Program-made: the position numbers and the translations under genes
Source: Galaxea fascicularis
Lineage: Eukaryota; Cnidaria; Anthozoa; Scleractinia; Euphylliidae
DNA length: 64,000 bases
Direction of reading: 5' to 3'
NCBI GenBank assembly: GCA_948470475.1
Contig: OX419335.1
Coordinates: forward strand, 13,204,634-13,268,633
The notes under the pieces: model-generated
What the model saw: the letters and a program-made list of their open reading frames with translations, nothing else
Told to the model about the DNA's origin: nothing
Databases searched by the model: none
Shown here: positions 55,101 to 57,399 of the stretch, piece by piece
How positions within the stretch are numbered: position 1 is the stretch's first letter
Layout of the letters: every line of letters starts with the position of its first letter

Positions 55101-55552
55101 GTTCAGTGAAATCATGCAGTAAGGATGGGAAACTTTGTTCGAGCTATGAGCCTCGATTATGTTGACTTCTAAACTTCTGAGCTGTTTGACGTCCCTCTCA
55201 CTAGCGCCAGTGCTTGTGTTTATTCCTTTACCACAGAACTTCTTTATGGCTTCCATCCAATCCTAAAATGCAGGCAAATGATGATGCCTTAACATGGCTC
55301 AAACAACAGCAAAATAACTTTTCAACGGAGAAAATACTGTTTCTTCAAACTGAAATGTTATAAAGCAAGGAGACTTTCTCTCTCTTGGGAGTACTCTTCA
55401 TAATGACTAGACACCACATGATCCATAAACACAACTGTTTCTTACATTTGCAAGATCCTGAGTGTCCGCACAAAGGTAGAACATCCGCGACTCATTGAAT
55501 GCTCGCACCACAACTTGAAAACAGTTTGGCCTTGAAACGACAACAGGGATTT
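12531..55552 (-). CDS. RASA1: RASA1 (p120 Ras GTPase-activating protein), 14 exons, 3' part of gene
   Basis: Fourteen minus-strand exons with GT donors and AG acceptors join in phase into about 518 codons. They give PH domain end, C2 domain, RasGAP domain, a C-terminal helical tail and a TGA. The protein speeds GTP hydrolysis by Ras at the membrane; C2 binds lipid and the GAP domain supplies an arginine finger. Diagnostic matches to vertebrate RASA1 as I know it are PNCFQVVV in PH, LFRGTSLTTTLMDQYMK with the arginine finger, FLRLICPA, NLANLVEFG, and SRDLAALHDIC near the end. The last motif separates RASA1 from RASAL, SynGAP and NF1. No stop or frameshift interrupts it. Introns range from 86 bases to 20.8 kb and are full of transposons. 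The N-terminal SH2-SH3-SH2 exons are not in the window. Confidence 0.93.
12763..12885 (-). CDS. RASA1: RASA1 exon, C-terminal tail
   Basis: Acceptor TTAACAG, donor GTATAA, 41 codons in phase 0. It contains SRDLAALHDICWTYESELQ, close to the vertebrate RASA1 segment after the GAP domain and the single most diagnostic stretch for the gene. Confidence 0.92.
12886..15102 (-). other. RASA1 intron, 2.2 kb
   Basis: Contains the short inverted-repeat element 13,261-13,636. The rest, including 13,646-15,102, shows no gene or repeat that I can recognise. Confidence 0.6.
13261..13636. mobile_element. Non-autonomous inverted-repeat element with 9-bp target duplication
   Basis: Begins TAGCCTGAGTATCAGGC and ends with its complement, ...GCCTGATACTCAGGCTA. 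It is flanked by CTGTAAAGA at 13,252-13,260 and 13,637-13,645 (10 bp if the adjoining A is counted as target). The inner ends continue as a looser inverted repeat (GGAAGGAAGGTGAGAAGG against its complement). There is no ORF. A 9-10 bp duplication suggests mobilisation by a Mutator-like or similar transposase (inference). It sits in a RASA1 intron. Confidence 0.85.
15103..15180 (-). CDS. RASA1: RASA1 exon, end of GAP domain
   Basis: Acceptor AACCAG, donor GTAGGT, 26 codons in phase 0, including MTPVNPFILKHKEKM and FLDELS. Corresponds to the NPFI segment of RasGAP domains. Confidence 0.92.
15286..15374 (-). CDS. RASA1: RASA1 exon, GAP domain
   Basis: Acceptor CATTAG, donor GTAAGG. Enters with two bases and leaves in phase 0. 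Contains ARTLTLVAKCLQNLANLVEF, a hallmark of p120 RasGAP. Confidence 0.93.
15763..15830 (-). CDS. RASA1: RASA1 exon carrying the FLR motif
   Basis: Acceptor TTTCAG, donor GTAATA. Reads GFLFLRLICPAMMNPKICN. The FLR motif, whose Arg at 15,812-15,814 stabilises the arginine finger, is intact. Confidence 0.93.
15965..16051 (-). CDS. RASA1: RASA1 exon, GAP domain
   Basis: Acceptor TTTTTCAG just before 16,051, donor GTGAGA. Reads TLRYLFCCLQQNVKDRW then EIVRSRVV. A closer internal AG (TTTGCAG near 16,023) is not the acceptor, because using it would break the phase with the previous exon and drop the conserved LRY segment. Confidence 0.9.
16271..16386 (-). CDS. RASA1: RASA1 exon, GAP domain
   Basis: Acceptor GTTGCAG, donor GTAAGC. 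Phase 0 in, two bases out. Begins LNPAKLEKGADTVVNL, matching the NPxKLE segment of RASA1. Confidence 0.92.
17868..17998. repeat. Fragment of GGCCAAACG/GTTGGA short repeat family
   Basis: Contains GGCCAGGCCAAACGATTTTC, then repeated GTTGGA words, ending near AACCGTTTGACGG. The same vocabulary recurs at 19,386-19,545 and 28,036-28,310, suggesting one non-autonomous family. Confidence 0.5.
18129..18480. repeat. Foldback element
   Basis: Ends are imperfect complements (CCGTTCTTAAACTAGAGACG against GGCCGTTTTTATTCGAGAGG read from the right). The inside is a second imperfect palindrome of about 75 bases centred near 18,345, both arms holding AAAGACGGGCACAAGA. It is dense in GACG/CGTC words and has no ORF. 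Confidence 0.7.
19386..19545. repeat. GGCCAAAC/GTTGGA short repeat
   Basis: Contains CCTGGCCAAACTATGG, a local inverted pair (AAAGTTGGATTCAACG / CGTTCCAACTTTG) and GACCGTTTGGCCACC. Related to the copies at 17,868 and 28,036. It immediately precedes the RT fragment. Confidence 0.5.
19575..20424 (+). pseudogene. Reverse transcriptase fragment, YIDD type, 5' truncated
   Basis: Open from about 19,575 (WDFSTLYTSLPHAKL) to a TAA at 20,422-20,424. No start codon of its own is evident, because RT motifs already begin upstream of the first ATG (19,594). Landmarks: VIGIPMGTNSAPLLADLF, catalytic FRYIDDLFSV, YPSELELKDTT, YLDTRI, FPFMDSNILARPAYGVYLSQ. It belongs to a different lineage from the RT at 4613-7254. 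The fingers are short and the GTNSAPLLADLF and PAYGVYLSQL blocks define a group I know from many invertebrate genomes, probably within or near Penelope-like elements. The catalytic core looks intact but the N-terminal fingers are missing. Confidence 0.7.
20987..21115 (-). repeat. Partial 3' LTR of the gypsy element
   Basis: About 130 bases closely match 26,771-26,905, with the shared start TGT(T/A)ACGAGTTCGTTGTTG. Similarity stops near 21,115, so the upstream part of this LTR is lost. Confidence 0.8.
21211..21847 (-). pseudogene. Gypsy integrase: zinc-binding domain and most of the catalytic core
   Basis: Two overlapping frames, 21,847-21,395 and 21,450-21,211. The HHCC zinc domain is visible as AHGSLMGSHLGIKKTT then CDVCQ. 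In the core the first catalytic position reads RVAINHVGP, with Asn where this family normally has Asp. The second region is ILSDLGTHFVSD and the third is HPMCHGLTE. A frameshift lies near 21,430. The frame ends just after the third motif and about 100 bases later LTR sequence begins, so the C-terminal domain is deleted. Confidence 0.8.
21810..22079 (-). pseudogene. Gypsy linker between protease and integrase
   Basis: Reads CAVTTRSQAKKDG and LLQREDESLHKYWDQ, typical of the spacer after the protease in gypsy polyproteins. It is separated from the protease part by the SINE at 22,080, and it runs straight into the integrase zinc domain with no reverse transcriptase between. Confidence 0.65.
22080..22205 (+). 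mobile_element. tRNA-derived SINE
   Basis: A tRNA-like head (AACTCAGTTGGTTAGAGCAT then GGGTTCAAACCCCGTTGAAG) is followed by a T-rich body with CAGGCTTCTTTACC and an A/T-rich end. A second copy is at 39,781-39,915. It interrupts the gypsy polyprotein between the protease and the linker. Confidence 0.8.
22206..22489 (-). pseudogene. Gypsy protease, C-terminal part
   Basis: Contains VPIARISVDTPYLKG and LPDAIYDLIIGNVPGVRP, the flap-side and C-terminal motifs of this retropepsin group. The Asp-Thr-Gly active-site segment that should precede it is not present; upstream sequence is an unrelated repeat rich in CGACGG words. Confidence 0.7.
23199..23293 (+). repeat. Two-copy tandem duplication of about 48 bases
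   Basis: TTTAGCTTGG(G/C)GGTCCACATACGAAAGTAAC(G/C)TAAAAAGG(T/C)TAACAAT occurs twice back to back. It lies in the coding tail of the LINE fragment that follows. Confidence 0.75.
23240..23875 (+). mobile_element. LINE 3' end (CR1/jockey-like) with tail
   Basis: The coding part to 23,688 shows NLKRLTILQKRAIRRVS, IHLFQLGQFMYFF, YNTRHASFYRLPLCRTN and FQGPQFFN, the familiar C-terminus of CR1/jockey-type RT proteins after the RT domain. It ends in TAA. A short 3' UTR ends in AATGCAAATGTAAATGTAA, an imperfect A-rich tail. 5' truncated, as LINEs usually are. Confidence 0.75.
24659..25365 (+). mobile_element. Second LINE 3' end with (AAAT)n tail
   Basis: Coding sense to 25,135 includes ATFMYSYHHNLLP, YETRLASQYRPHFCRTN and YRGPKIWSSLP, homologous in layout to the LINE tail at 23,240. 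The 3' UTR has an internal inverted pair (GGAAGCCTA / TTAGGCTTCC) and ends in an AAAT microsatellite at 25,336-25,363. Confidence 0.75.
25685..25933 (-). pseudogene. Gypsy gag C-terminus, zinc knuckles
   Basis: The first knuckle is complete, CFRCNTRGHRAANC. The second reads YFVCSRQGHEARYC, with its first Cys replaced. A frame change near 26,000 separates it from the rest of gag. Confidence 0.75.
26021..26656 (-). pseudogene. Gypsy gag N-terminal and capsid region
   Basis: Starts at the first ATG after the primer-binding site (26,656). Residues about 30-90 are a highly charged coiled coil (repeated EEK/RRQ blocks). Then comes a capsid-type region with APNLPAFVDGKDDLERFERF and SPDQFTVRLDRYLLQWLEL. 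The frame is lost near 26,020 and resumes as the zinc knuckles. Confidence 0.75.
26752..26769 (-). other. Primer-binding site of the gypsy element
   Basis: On the minus strand, one base after the LTR end, the sequence is TGGGGGTCTGTCCGGGAG. It starts with TGG as required to pair with a tRNA CCA end and is close to the tRNA-Pro-type site of mammalian retroviruses, differing at four central positions. Confidence 0.65.
26771..27510 (-). repeat. 5' LTR of the gypsy element, interrupted by a SINE
   Basis: On the minus strand it begins TGTTGTAATG (27,510) and ends CTCGTTACA (26,771). The SINE 26,907-27,250 splits it. The outer part shares AGTGTGACAGCGGTCGC-type words with the solo LTR at 43,989-44,366, confirming one LTR family. 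Confidence 0.8.
26907..27250 (+). mobile_element. tRNA-derived SINE with conserved body
   Basis: The head GACCGGTTGGCTCAGTTGGT...GGTTCAAAGCCCC folds with a nearly paired acceptor stem (one mismatch) and a weak T stem, and lacks a CCA end, so it is a SINE head rather than a tRNA gene. The body contains AACTGAGGAGAAAGTGC, TCTTCTCGGATAAGGACGA and TGTGGGACGTTAAAGAACC, a module I recognise from many coral SINE copies. Confidence 0.8.
28036..28310. repeat. Short inverted-repeat element, GGCCAAACG/GTTGGA family
   Basis: TGTGGCCAAACGAATGTAAC at 28,138 and CATCCGTTTGGACGGCC near 28,305 are approximate complements enclosing dense GTTGGA/TCCAAC words. A related half lies just upstream from 28,036. No ORF. 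Confidence 0.6.
28851..29573. mobile_element. Foldback element with about 230-base arms
   Basis: TGGAATTTTCCAGACC at 28,851 mirrors GGTCTGGAAAATTCCA at 29,558-29,573. Complementarity continues inward through TACGGGTGAGTAGATTGTTAAACT and GAGGGCCGTCA to about 29,085 and 29,335. The arms are diverged by scattered substitutions and small indels. No ORF of note. Confidence 0.8.
30041..30183 (-). CDS. RASA1: RASA1 exon with the arginine finger
   Basis: Acceptor GTTGCAG, donor GTATGC. Enters with two bases and leaves in phase 0. Reads EVSTLFRGTSLTTTLMDQYM and ends DCKQSCE. The catalytic Arg (CGT, 30,161-30,163) is intact. It stands isolated between a 13.7-kb and a 20.8-kb intron. Confidence 0.95.
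30501..30645. repeat. Outermost left terminal inverted repeat
   Basis: Complementary to 48,403-48,559 over most of its length, including AGATTTGACATTCCCCTG at the tip and AGTGTCAGTAAT at the inner end, where the 3-kb element is inserted. Confidence 0.75.
31021..31080 (+). other. Short coding-like stub MAVSRFRSLSEENIENILNE
   Basis: ATG followed by 19 codons and TAA. It resembles the start of a recurrent cnidarian protein family that I associate with Crypton/tyrosine-recombinase-like genes. Only the first twenty residues are present, so it is at most a remnant exon. Confidence 0.25.
31087..31219. repeat. Palindromic short element
   Basis: GCAATTATTGAATTCGGCTT and its approximate complement ending CAATAATTGC enclose a second complementary pair (TATGAAGAATTCTGCAG / CTGCAGAATTCTTCATA). 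No ORF. It is nested in the 3-kb element. Confidence 0.75.
32288..32648. repeat. Short inverted-repeat element TTAGGGAGCTTAAGCAACGA
   Basis: Ends are TTAGGGAGCTTAAGCAACGA and its complement at 32,629-32,648. The inner ends continue with GACGACG / CGTCGTC and GAGAACGTCA / TGACGTTCTC. No ORF. It is nested in the 3-kb element. Confidence 0.8.
33700..34655. repeat. Inner part of the left Polinton terminal repeat
   Basis: 33,700-34,400 is complementary to right-arm segments between 48,403 and 45,400. 34,350-34,655 is a direct match to 59,937-60,245, the repeat of the second element. The repeat is cut at GATGTTATTG by the BEL element and resumes near 39,930 with TTACATGCAAATTTTAG. Confidence 0.8.
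34785..34802 (+). other. BEL primer-binding site
   Basis: TGGTCCTTCGAGCCAGAT lies 15 bases upstream of the gag start codon. The TGGTCCTTCGAGCC form is the one commonly seen in BEL/Pao elements. Confidence 0.75.
34817..35944 (+). pseudogene. BEL/Pao gag region
   Basis: 375 codons from the ATG at 34,817 to a TGA at 35,942-35,944. Contains the DUF1759-type gag core (LPVFDGDPCHWPNWYGMF, LKASVKGSAEKVISGM) and two cysteine clusters of the DUF1758-side zinc region (CPICRNDHQITMC; CFLCLKRNHRTWRC). In BEL elements gag and pol form one reading frame and the next segment resumes in the same frame, so the TGA is a nonsense change, not the natural end. Confidence 0.88.
35945..37253 (+). pseudogene. BEL/Pao protease and start of RT
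   Basis: The protease motif is AFLDGGSSSSYL, with DGG where D(S/T)G is usual, followed after a frameshift near 36,285 by DLLIGSDYYEELL and TPLGWTIVGH. RT then starts with GPSWYLPHFPVV, VRIVYDSAAKYGGISLND and ALVADLKEMFSQV, and is cut by a TAA at 37,251-37,253 (the frame continues as VYEAVRLMFG). Confidence 0.85.
37254..38048 (+). pseudogene. BEL/Pao RT palm and thumb
   Basis: The catalytic motif is LLQMYMDDVLTSLE. A TGA at 37,488-37,490 interrupts FKIRxWCSNKP. The thumb shows ALGVQWNAEIDVFTF and KRGFLKKLATLFDPLQMLAP, diagnostic for the Pao clade. A frameshift near 37,960 leads into RNase H. Confidence 0.85.
38049..38772 (+). pseudogene. BEL/Pao RNase H and linker
   Basis: RNase H motifs are ELMGAVLGLRL, CTLWTDSEDVICWIQ and HLNCADDATRGL. 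A frame change near 38,470 is followed by the linker (LIRVTAWVLRFI, LTPVELEEAGRFWVRQAQ). A TGA at 38,770-38,772 interrupts the next motif in frame. Confidence 0.82.
38773..39780 (+). pseudogene. BEL/Pao integrase, truncated by a SINE
   Basis: HHCC zinc domain: HHITRLIV, CHHSGINHVLAQVRHRYW, CKVCEKRR. Catalytic D, D, E lie in SCVDYAGPF, TSDNGTKFVG and GGVFESLVKVAKKG, separated by a frameshift near 39,215. A TAA at 39,612-39,614 is followed in frame by RVADEVVFNPRNRWRLVQ, the start of the DUF5641 C-terminal domain. Coding sense stops where the SINE starts. Confidence 0.87.
39781..39915 (+). mobile_element. tRNA-derived SINE, second copy
   Basis: TCGCACCGGTATCGCG then GGGTTCGAATCCCGTTGAAG, a T-rich body and CAGGCTTCTTC: the same family as 22,080-22,205. 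It lacks the 5' part of the tRNA head. It marks the 3' break of the BEL element. Confidence 0.8.
39930..40020. repeat. Continuation of the left Polinton terminal repeat
   Basis: TTACATGCAAATTTTAG and GTGGTCAACATGTCACTGAG match 60,255-60,325 of the second element. Just after ACAAACAT similarity stops and integrase coding sense begins, marking an internal deletion junction. Confidence 0.7.
40028..40435 (+). pseudogene. Polinton integrase, C-terminal part with chromodomain
   Basis: Coding sense with KFKVGYQVKISKHKRIFEKG and LPSWMEETFTV, then a one-base frame change near 40,195, then an open segment 40,235-40,435 with a typical chromodomain (HLFRIENVLKHRGKG, VLVHWKGWPKKYDSWIP). Polinton integrases end in this way. 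The catalytic core is missing. The TGA overlaps the next start as ATGA. Confidence 0.82.
40432..41278 (+). pseudogene. Polinton minor-capsid-like (PY type) protein, copy 1
   Basis: Starts at ATG 40,432, overlapping the integrase stop. The N-terminal half is open to 40,923 (NGDWEVGLHHIVYPVSWFDV, EGKYQTALDV). Frame changes between 40,920 and 41,000 lead to the C-terminal half ending TGA 41,278 (VGDKRLPLLHEMVP, FLDGIVNVVLHFRRRAS). The pattern (short N-terminal strand, GDWEVGL, YP, then VGD and LHFRRR at the end) is that of a minor capsid or penton-like Polinton protein widely found in cnidarians. The function is inferred from family and position. Confidence 0.72.
41275..42160 (+). pseudogene. 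Polinton minor-capsid-like (PY type) protein, copy 2
   Basis: ATG at 41,275 overlaps the stop of copy 1. The same layout as copy 1 with different sequence: SEDWEVAMTRIIYPYTWQNV, PSGIYRTVKDVID, AFVSGTVRVTLHFRRRAIL. A single frame change near 41,612 separates 41,275-41,622 from the segment ending TAA at 42,160. The two copies are about 280-290 codons each, clearly paralogous and adjacent, so a tandem duplication that diverged before the element decayed. Confidence 0.75.
42162..42575 (+). CDS. Small basic Polinton protein (PX/core type)
   Basis: The likely start is ATG 42,162, since the frame upstream overlaps copy 2. 137 codons to TAA 42,575. Gly/Gln-rich N-terminus with GQGGNRLGGMFRSLF, then a helical basic segment (TTAKKVGKRLLNTGLETGM) and a basic tail. 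This fits the small basic or membrane-active protein encoded next to the capsid gene in Polintons and adintoviruses. The last 17 codons lie in a 98-base duplicated segment, so the original C-terminus may have been altered. Confidence 0.65.
   Translation: MLLPMNHQLYPYHQQVIPFPQQGGEDISIYGGTHPYGQGGNRLGGMFRSLFRTATPFLKTTAKKVGKRLLNTGLETGMQIVQDVMNGQPFRTAAKSRTKAAGKSLLTVPLTTLHSKTIQYSYKWWNRELTLKCKFKC
42523..42924. repeat. 98-base direct duplication flanking a tRNA-like insert
   Basis: 42,523-42,621 and 42,827-42,924 are nearly identical (one-base indel). They cover the end of the basic protein and MINPLGVNPSKG, the apparent start of the capsid gene. The 205 bases between carry a tRNA-derived insert. 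The duplication is far too long for a target-site duplication. Confidence 0.85.
42659..42731 (-). repeat. tRNA-like segment (Arg-type), probably a SINE head
   Basis: On the minus strand GACCTCG and CGAGGTC form a perfect 7-bp acceptor stem. D and T arms are recognisable (GCTTAGTCGGCAGAGC; GTGGATTCGATTGCCAC). The anticodon arm has one base too many and poor pairing around GATCTAA, so it is not a normal tRNA. It most resembles tRNA-Arg(UCU). Confidence 0.55.
42888..43489 (+). pseudogene. Polinton major capsid protein, start and C-terminal domain only
   Basis: A start-like MINPLGVNPSKG at 42,888 is followed, after a frame change, by a long coding segment from about 42,925: TPTHTKIIPQGV, FGMVQNDAYNG, RNPFNFELFGL, GYGLFCFNLTP, GNVNLYLKFGT. 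A TAA at 43,385-43,387 is followed in frame by LNLIVYPEFQNQLEIDRNR and the real stop at 43,487-43,489. This is the second jelly roll of a Polinton/adintovirus-type double-jelly-roll capsid protein. Most of the N-terminal domain is deleted. Confidence 0.78.
43500..43925 (+). pseudogene. Polinton adenovirus-type cysteine protease with opal codon at the active site
   Basis: ATG 43,500, 141 codons to TAG 43,923-43,925. The catalytic His is in GTHWVAMYF (residue 53), the acidic partner region is EFFESYGFPP, and the nucleophile Cys is residue 104 in SDVC. The next codon is TGA (43,812-43,814) where the family has Gly before DYC, and the frame continues with FIHRARNV to the true stop. It would process capsid precursors in an active element. 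Starts 11 bases after the capsid stop. Confidence 0.85.
43989..44366 (+). mobile_element. Solo LTR of the gypsy family
   Basis: Starts TGTTGTAATG like the LTR at 27,510, and shares TCTAGAATTTTATGT, GAAGTGTAACAGAGGTCGC and the CCTTGTTGCTGTTC / GACAACCCTGCGTTCTG block. It ends near CGAACTAA. A possible 4-base target copy TTTA lies on both sides. It is in the opposite orientation to the gypsy element at 20,987 and sits between the Polinton protease and ATPase. Confidence 0.75.
44622..45299 (+). CDS. Polinton packaging ATPase (FtsK/HerA, A32-like), intact frame
   Basis: 225 codons, ATG 44,622 to TAA 45,297-45,299, no break. Walker A region ADASQCGKTTF (Lys20; Asp14 stands where the first Gly is usual). 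Walker B GIIVLDDLM (Asp86-Asp87), then TCIYFTQNLFPPG and FNNPRD, typical of Polinton and NCLDV-type packaging ATPases, which drive genome packaging into capsids. Length is normal for the family. It is the only full-length Polinton gene here. It ends about 100 bases before the right terminal repeat, as in other Polintons. Expression is unlikely, given its intronic position and decayed neighbours. Confidence 0.88.
   Translation: MFQFKCPSSIIIADASQCGKTTFTQQLLRHPDYFFERPIRKIVYCYGHWQDSYGEIWNHVTLLEGIPEDISTLFSSHRRSGIIVLDDLMRNCSGDERILDLFTKVSHHCDVTCIYFTQNLFPPGKFSRSISLNSHYIIAFNNPRDTLGFRTLAQQAFARQVPYVWESFQDATSQPYGYLTLELHPRTPVTLQLRSNILPLSQKYPVVYVNKKTHKTNDPLAVDCS
45400..45659. repeat. Right Polinton terminal repeat, inner segment
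   Basis: Complementary to 34,263-34,400 through ACAAAACGCCGTGTGATAAG and AAACATTCTTGTTTACATTT, with about 120 extra bases in the middle that the left arm lacks. Ends at CCCGCTAG where a 1.4-kb insertion starts. Confidence 0.8.
45660..47082. mobile_element. Unidentified 1.4-kb insertion in the right terminal repeat
   Basis: Defined by the left arm, where CTAGTTTTT and TCGATTAGAATC are adjacent. It begins TAGCTCATGGATG and near its right end has CATCCATGAGCTGG, a rough complement. A C run lies at 45,784. No ORF with recognisable motifs; a 61-codon minus-strand ORF at 46,881-47,066 has none. Confidence 0.55.
47083..47454. repeat. Right Polinton terminal repeat, middle segment
   Basis: Complementary to 33,900-34,260, for example TTCTTGAAAAAGAGCTGACGATGC and CAACCATCAAGT, with scattered differences that show age. 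Confidence 0.8.
47455..48357. mobile_element. Inverted-repeat element GGGTGCGTTTT, 903 bases
   Basis: Ends are GGGTGCGTTTTTTGGGGAAA and its approximate complement finishing CGCACCC. Flanks are ATA and TTA; the empty site in the other arm has TTA, so the duplication was probably TTA, as for PIF/Harbinger-type elements. Internal TCCAAAAACGGA words repeat. No transposase. It carries a smaller element at 47,985-48,157. Confidence 0.75.
47985..48157. mobile_element. 173-base element GAGCGTTTTCACATGACGTC, TA target
   Basis: Ends GAGCGTTTTCACATGACGTC and GTGAGTGAAAACGCTC are inverted; the inner ends share GCGGCCAT(G/A)TTGG. Flanked by TA on both sides, as for Tc1/mariner-type elements. Nested inside the GGGTGCG element. 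Confidence 0.85.
48358..48559. repeat. Right Polinton terminal repeat, outer segment
   Basis: 48,358-48,403 pairs with 33,700-33,900 in part (CGATACCATACGTCATCCCT). 48,403-48,559 pairs with 30,501-30,645 (ATTACTGACACTCCTTG, GGGGAATGTCAAATCT). Confidence 0.75.
48585..48722. repeat. Near-perfect palindrome, about 60-base arms
   Basis: Left arm 48,585-48,645, right arm 48,662-48,722, 16-base loop. Both arms contain CTGGATCTAGCATGAAGTGG or its complement, with very few mismatches. Confidence 0.9.
48790..48838. repeat. Perfect 21-base hairpin
   Basis: CACATGAAGAGAATCTTGCA+G and its exact complement are separated by a 7-base loop ACTGCTG. Confidence 0.9.
49337..50066. mobile_element. 730-base inverted-repeat element with TAA target duplication
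   Basis: Begins GGCCCAGTTGAAACGTAGAA and ends with the approximate complement TTCGACGTTTGAACTGGGCC. TAA lies on both sides (49,334-49,336; 50,067-50,069), as in PIF/Harbinger-type elements. The ends carry several internal copies of TACATGAAAAGTTCGACGTT in both orientations. No transposase. Confidence 0.85.
50993..51149 (-). CDS. RASA1: RASA1 exon, start of GAP domain
   Basis: Acceptor GTTAG, donor GTAAGG, 157 bases, phase 0 in and one base out. Reads ILLDKDLQAVKGLGQVCKDR and LASTLLKIFRHEK, matching the QDRTLLAS region of RASA1. Confidence 0.93.
51505..51549 (-). CDS. RASA1: RASA1 micro-exon, C2/GAP linker
   Basis: 45 bases, acceptor TTGCAG, donor GTGGGT, reading HEIIMPVEEYSSLKE. Corresponds to the IMPEEEYSEFKE segment of vertebrate RASA1. 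Confidence 0.88.
51678..51802 (-). CDS. RASA1: RASA1 exon, C2 domain end
   Basis: Acceptor CCGACAG, donor GTTAGA. Reads LNRLPKGNVLDEWYPLLPP and VGNIRVRSKFT. The other possible acceptor, GAAG four bases in, breaks the phase. Confidence 0.9.
52138..52214 (-). CDS. RASA1: RASA1 exon, C2 domain
   Basis: Acceptor TTGCAG, donor GTAAGT, 77 bases. Completes the Asn codon of the preceding exon: NDLPSDVSYYSVDLYNRNKR then SKDVLL. Confidence 0.9.
52697..52890. repeat. Inverted repeat around GGACTGCCGGCCAAGG
   Basis: 52,697-52,741 and 52,848-52,890 are complements (ACTGCCGG, TTAAAAACA(T/C)TAAATGACC). The first arm is also a partial palindrome on its own (GGACTGCCGG ... CCGGCAGTCC). Confidence 0.8.
52905..54070. 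repeat. Direct repeats inside copy B
   Basis: 52,978-53,060 and 53,985-54,062 share TTTTCCTAATCGACATACGA and CAGGATTCTTTGATTCGACAA. 52,905-52,985 and 53,090-53,172 share TAAGCCCAGCA and TTAAAAATCATTTCA-type words. This looks like serial internal duplication. Confidence 0.75.
55030..55262 (-). CDS. RASA1: RASA1 exon, PH end and C2 start
   Basis: Acceptor ATTTTAG, donor GTAAGT, 233 bases. Reads DWMEAIKKFC (end of PH), then QLRSLEVNIIEAHSSNKV, HPYCMISLN and SPIWNEEFKF (start of C2). Confidence 0.93.
55446..55552 (-). CDS. RASA1: RASA1 exon, PH domain
   Basis: Acceptor CTAAG before 55,552, donor GTAAGA, 107 bases. Reads RPNCFQVVVRAFNESRMFYL and TQDLAN, aligning with RPNCFQIVV of vertebrate RASA1 PH. 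This is the most upstream exon I can find. Confidence 0.87.
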
Positions 55553-55769
55553 CTTAGTGAATTGATTGGAAGCTTTTAATTTTGGCAGGGATGTCATTGC
55601 CTGGTCAAAGCCTGTCATAAAAGCATACAAGGCTGCGTCCGTGGAACGATTGAATTCTATTAAGAAACTTACAAATATTTGGTCATTTTTATTTTTGGCA
55701 AAGTGACCATCCGAAATTTGCACAAAGGATGTTATCAAACAGTTAAACCATTTGCTACTTAATTTTTAT

Positions 55770-56170
55770 GAAATGTCCGGCACAGACAAAGTTACTCGAG
55801 TCACAGTAATAAATAACTATGAACTTGGAGGCTTAAAAATGATTGACTTGCATAGTATGATTGTTTCCCTGAGGTTAGCATGGATGAAAAGGATTTTCAG
55901 CGACAGTGGTGGAACGTAGAAAAGCTATTTGATTTATAATCTGGAATGTAATGGAGGTCTATTCTTCTTTTTCTCAATTCTATGACGAGATTTTGTTATG
56001 GTGGACGCAATTTAGCCGGGAATTCCAAGCTGTCTTTCCAGAGGTGCAGGACTGGCACCATGCTGTTTGGAAAAACAAAGAAATACGCTTTTAAAACAAA
56101 CCAGTTTAATATAAAAATTGCTTCAAGACGGGTGTGTTTTACATGTAGGACCTCTGTTAGTGCAGTGATC
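55770..56170 (+). mobile_element. LINE RT C-terminal fragment (L1/Tx1-like)
   Basis: Coding sense with frame changes: KVTRVTVINNYELGGLKMID, SLRLAWMKRIF, then, in another frame, a segment of the form WxxxxEIRF...KPV and a trailing DL motif. These are the conserved blocks after the RT domain in L1/Tx1-type LINEs. 5' truncated and broken. Confidence 0.6.
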
Positions 56171-57399
56171 ATTTTATGCGCGCGCGACTCCGCGCGTGAA
56201 CTATCGCAGCGCATTGTGGTCAAGGGGAGACCATGTGCTGGAGATCTCAAGAAAGTTTAGACGGTCGATCCAACGCTGACATTGTGTAGTTTTTGTCAAC
56301 GTTTTTTACCGATTAGGACACAGACGTAAGTTTGTTCGCTGCACTTGCATTTGTATTTGTTTTGCTTTCCTTTATGGTAAGTTTCTGTTTTTTCCTTTTC
56401 TTTCAGTTTTTGAAACCGTAATCTACGTATCTACGGAATCTACGCGTCTTTCGAAATGTCTACATTAAATCACCGTTCCCTGTGAGAACATCGTCTGTAT
56501 CGTTTCTTTTTTGGCTCTCACAACCTCCAATTTCATCTGAAAAATGAAGAATCTTTTTAACTGTAGAATTAGCAAAAAAAATTTCTTAATTTGGGCAGAG
56601 GTCTCCGACATTCTGTGCTAGACCTCCCCATCTTAAATTTAATACGTCTGAAAACACACTAACAAGCACTCCAACAAAAGAACTTTTACAAATTGCTAAT
56701 TGTTAATAAAGCACCCCCCCCCACCCCACACTACAACTATAGTACAAAGTGAATTCAAATTGTCAATGGATCATTTAAAACAAATTTGTATGCTTCCTAA
56801 TTCTGTTGCGCTTGAATCGTATGTACAACATTTTGCATCACATTAAATCTTTGTAAACATGCATGCAAAGCATTTTCTGACGTCAAGTCAAAAATCGACC
56901 CACTCCCCATCTGACTCGGTCGTCTACCATATGATGCCTACTTTTTCGTAAGTTTTGAAGCCTATAAAAAGCCAACATTTAGCAATAGAGAACAAAAGAG
57001 GGCGCGATGTTTTTCGAACAGGTGGAAAGACTTGTTTAGCCAAACAAATATTTTGGGTTTAAGTGCACTTTACGAATTCCATTTGTTAGCCATCTAAATT
57101 CTCTAAGGCTACAAACCGTTATGTGTCTCGTAGTAAGTCGCAATTTCTTTAGTTTATAGCTTTTTGAACGTGAAAAGTGAAAAAAGCACATTTAACTGTG
57201 TAAACCACATCCATAAATCGTGACGACACTGGTGGTATAAATAACAAGAACAATTCTGTTTATCAAAATTTCTTGCCATATATCAAATTTGAGTTTGTAT
57301 TACCTTCCAAAAAAACTCTGATGAACCTCATAGACCACCGAAAAGCTTAGATCCATCATACCCTTTGGTTTGGTTCTCTGCAAATGAGGAAGAGATGGC
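56171..57399. other. No gene recognised
   Basis: A/T-rich. A GCGCGCGCGACTCCGCGCG patch lies at 56,176-56,195 and a C run near 56,715. Missing RASA1 5' exons were looked for here and not seen. Confidence 0.4.
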
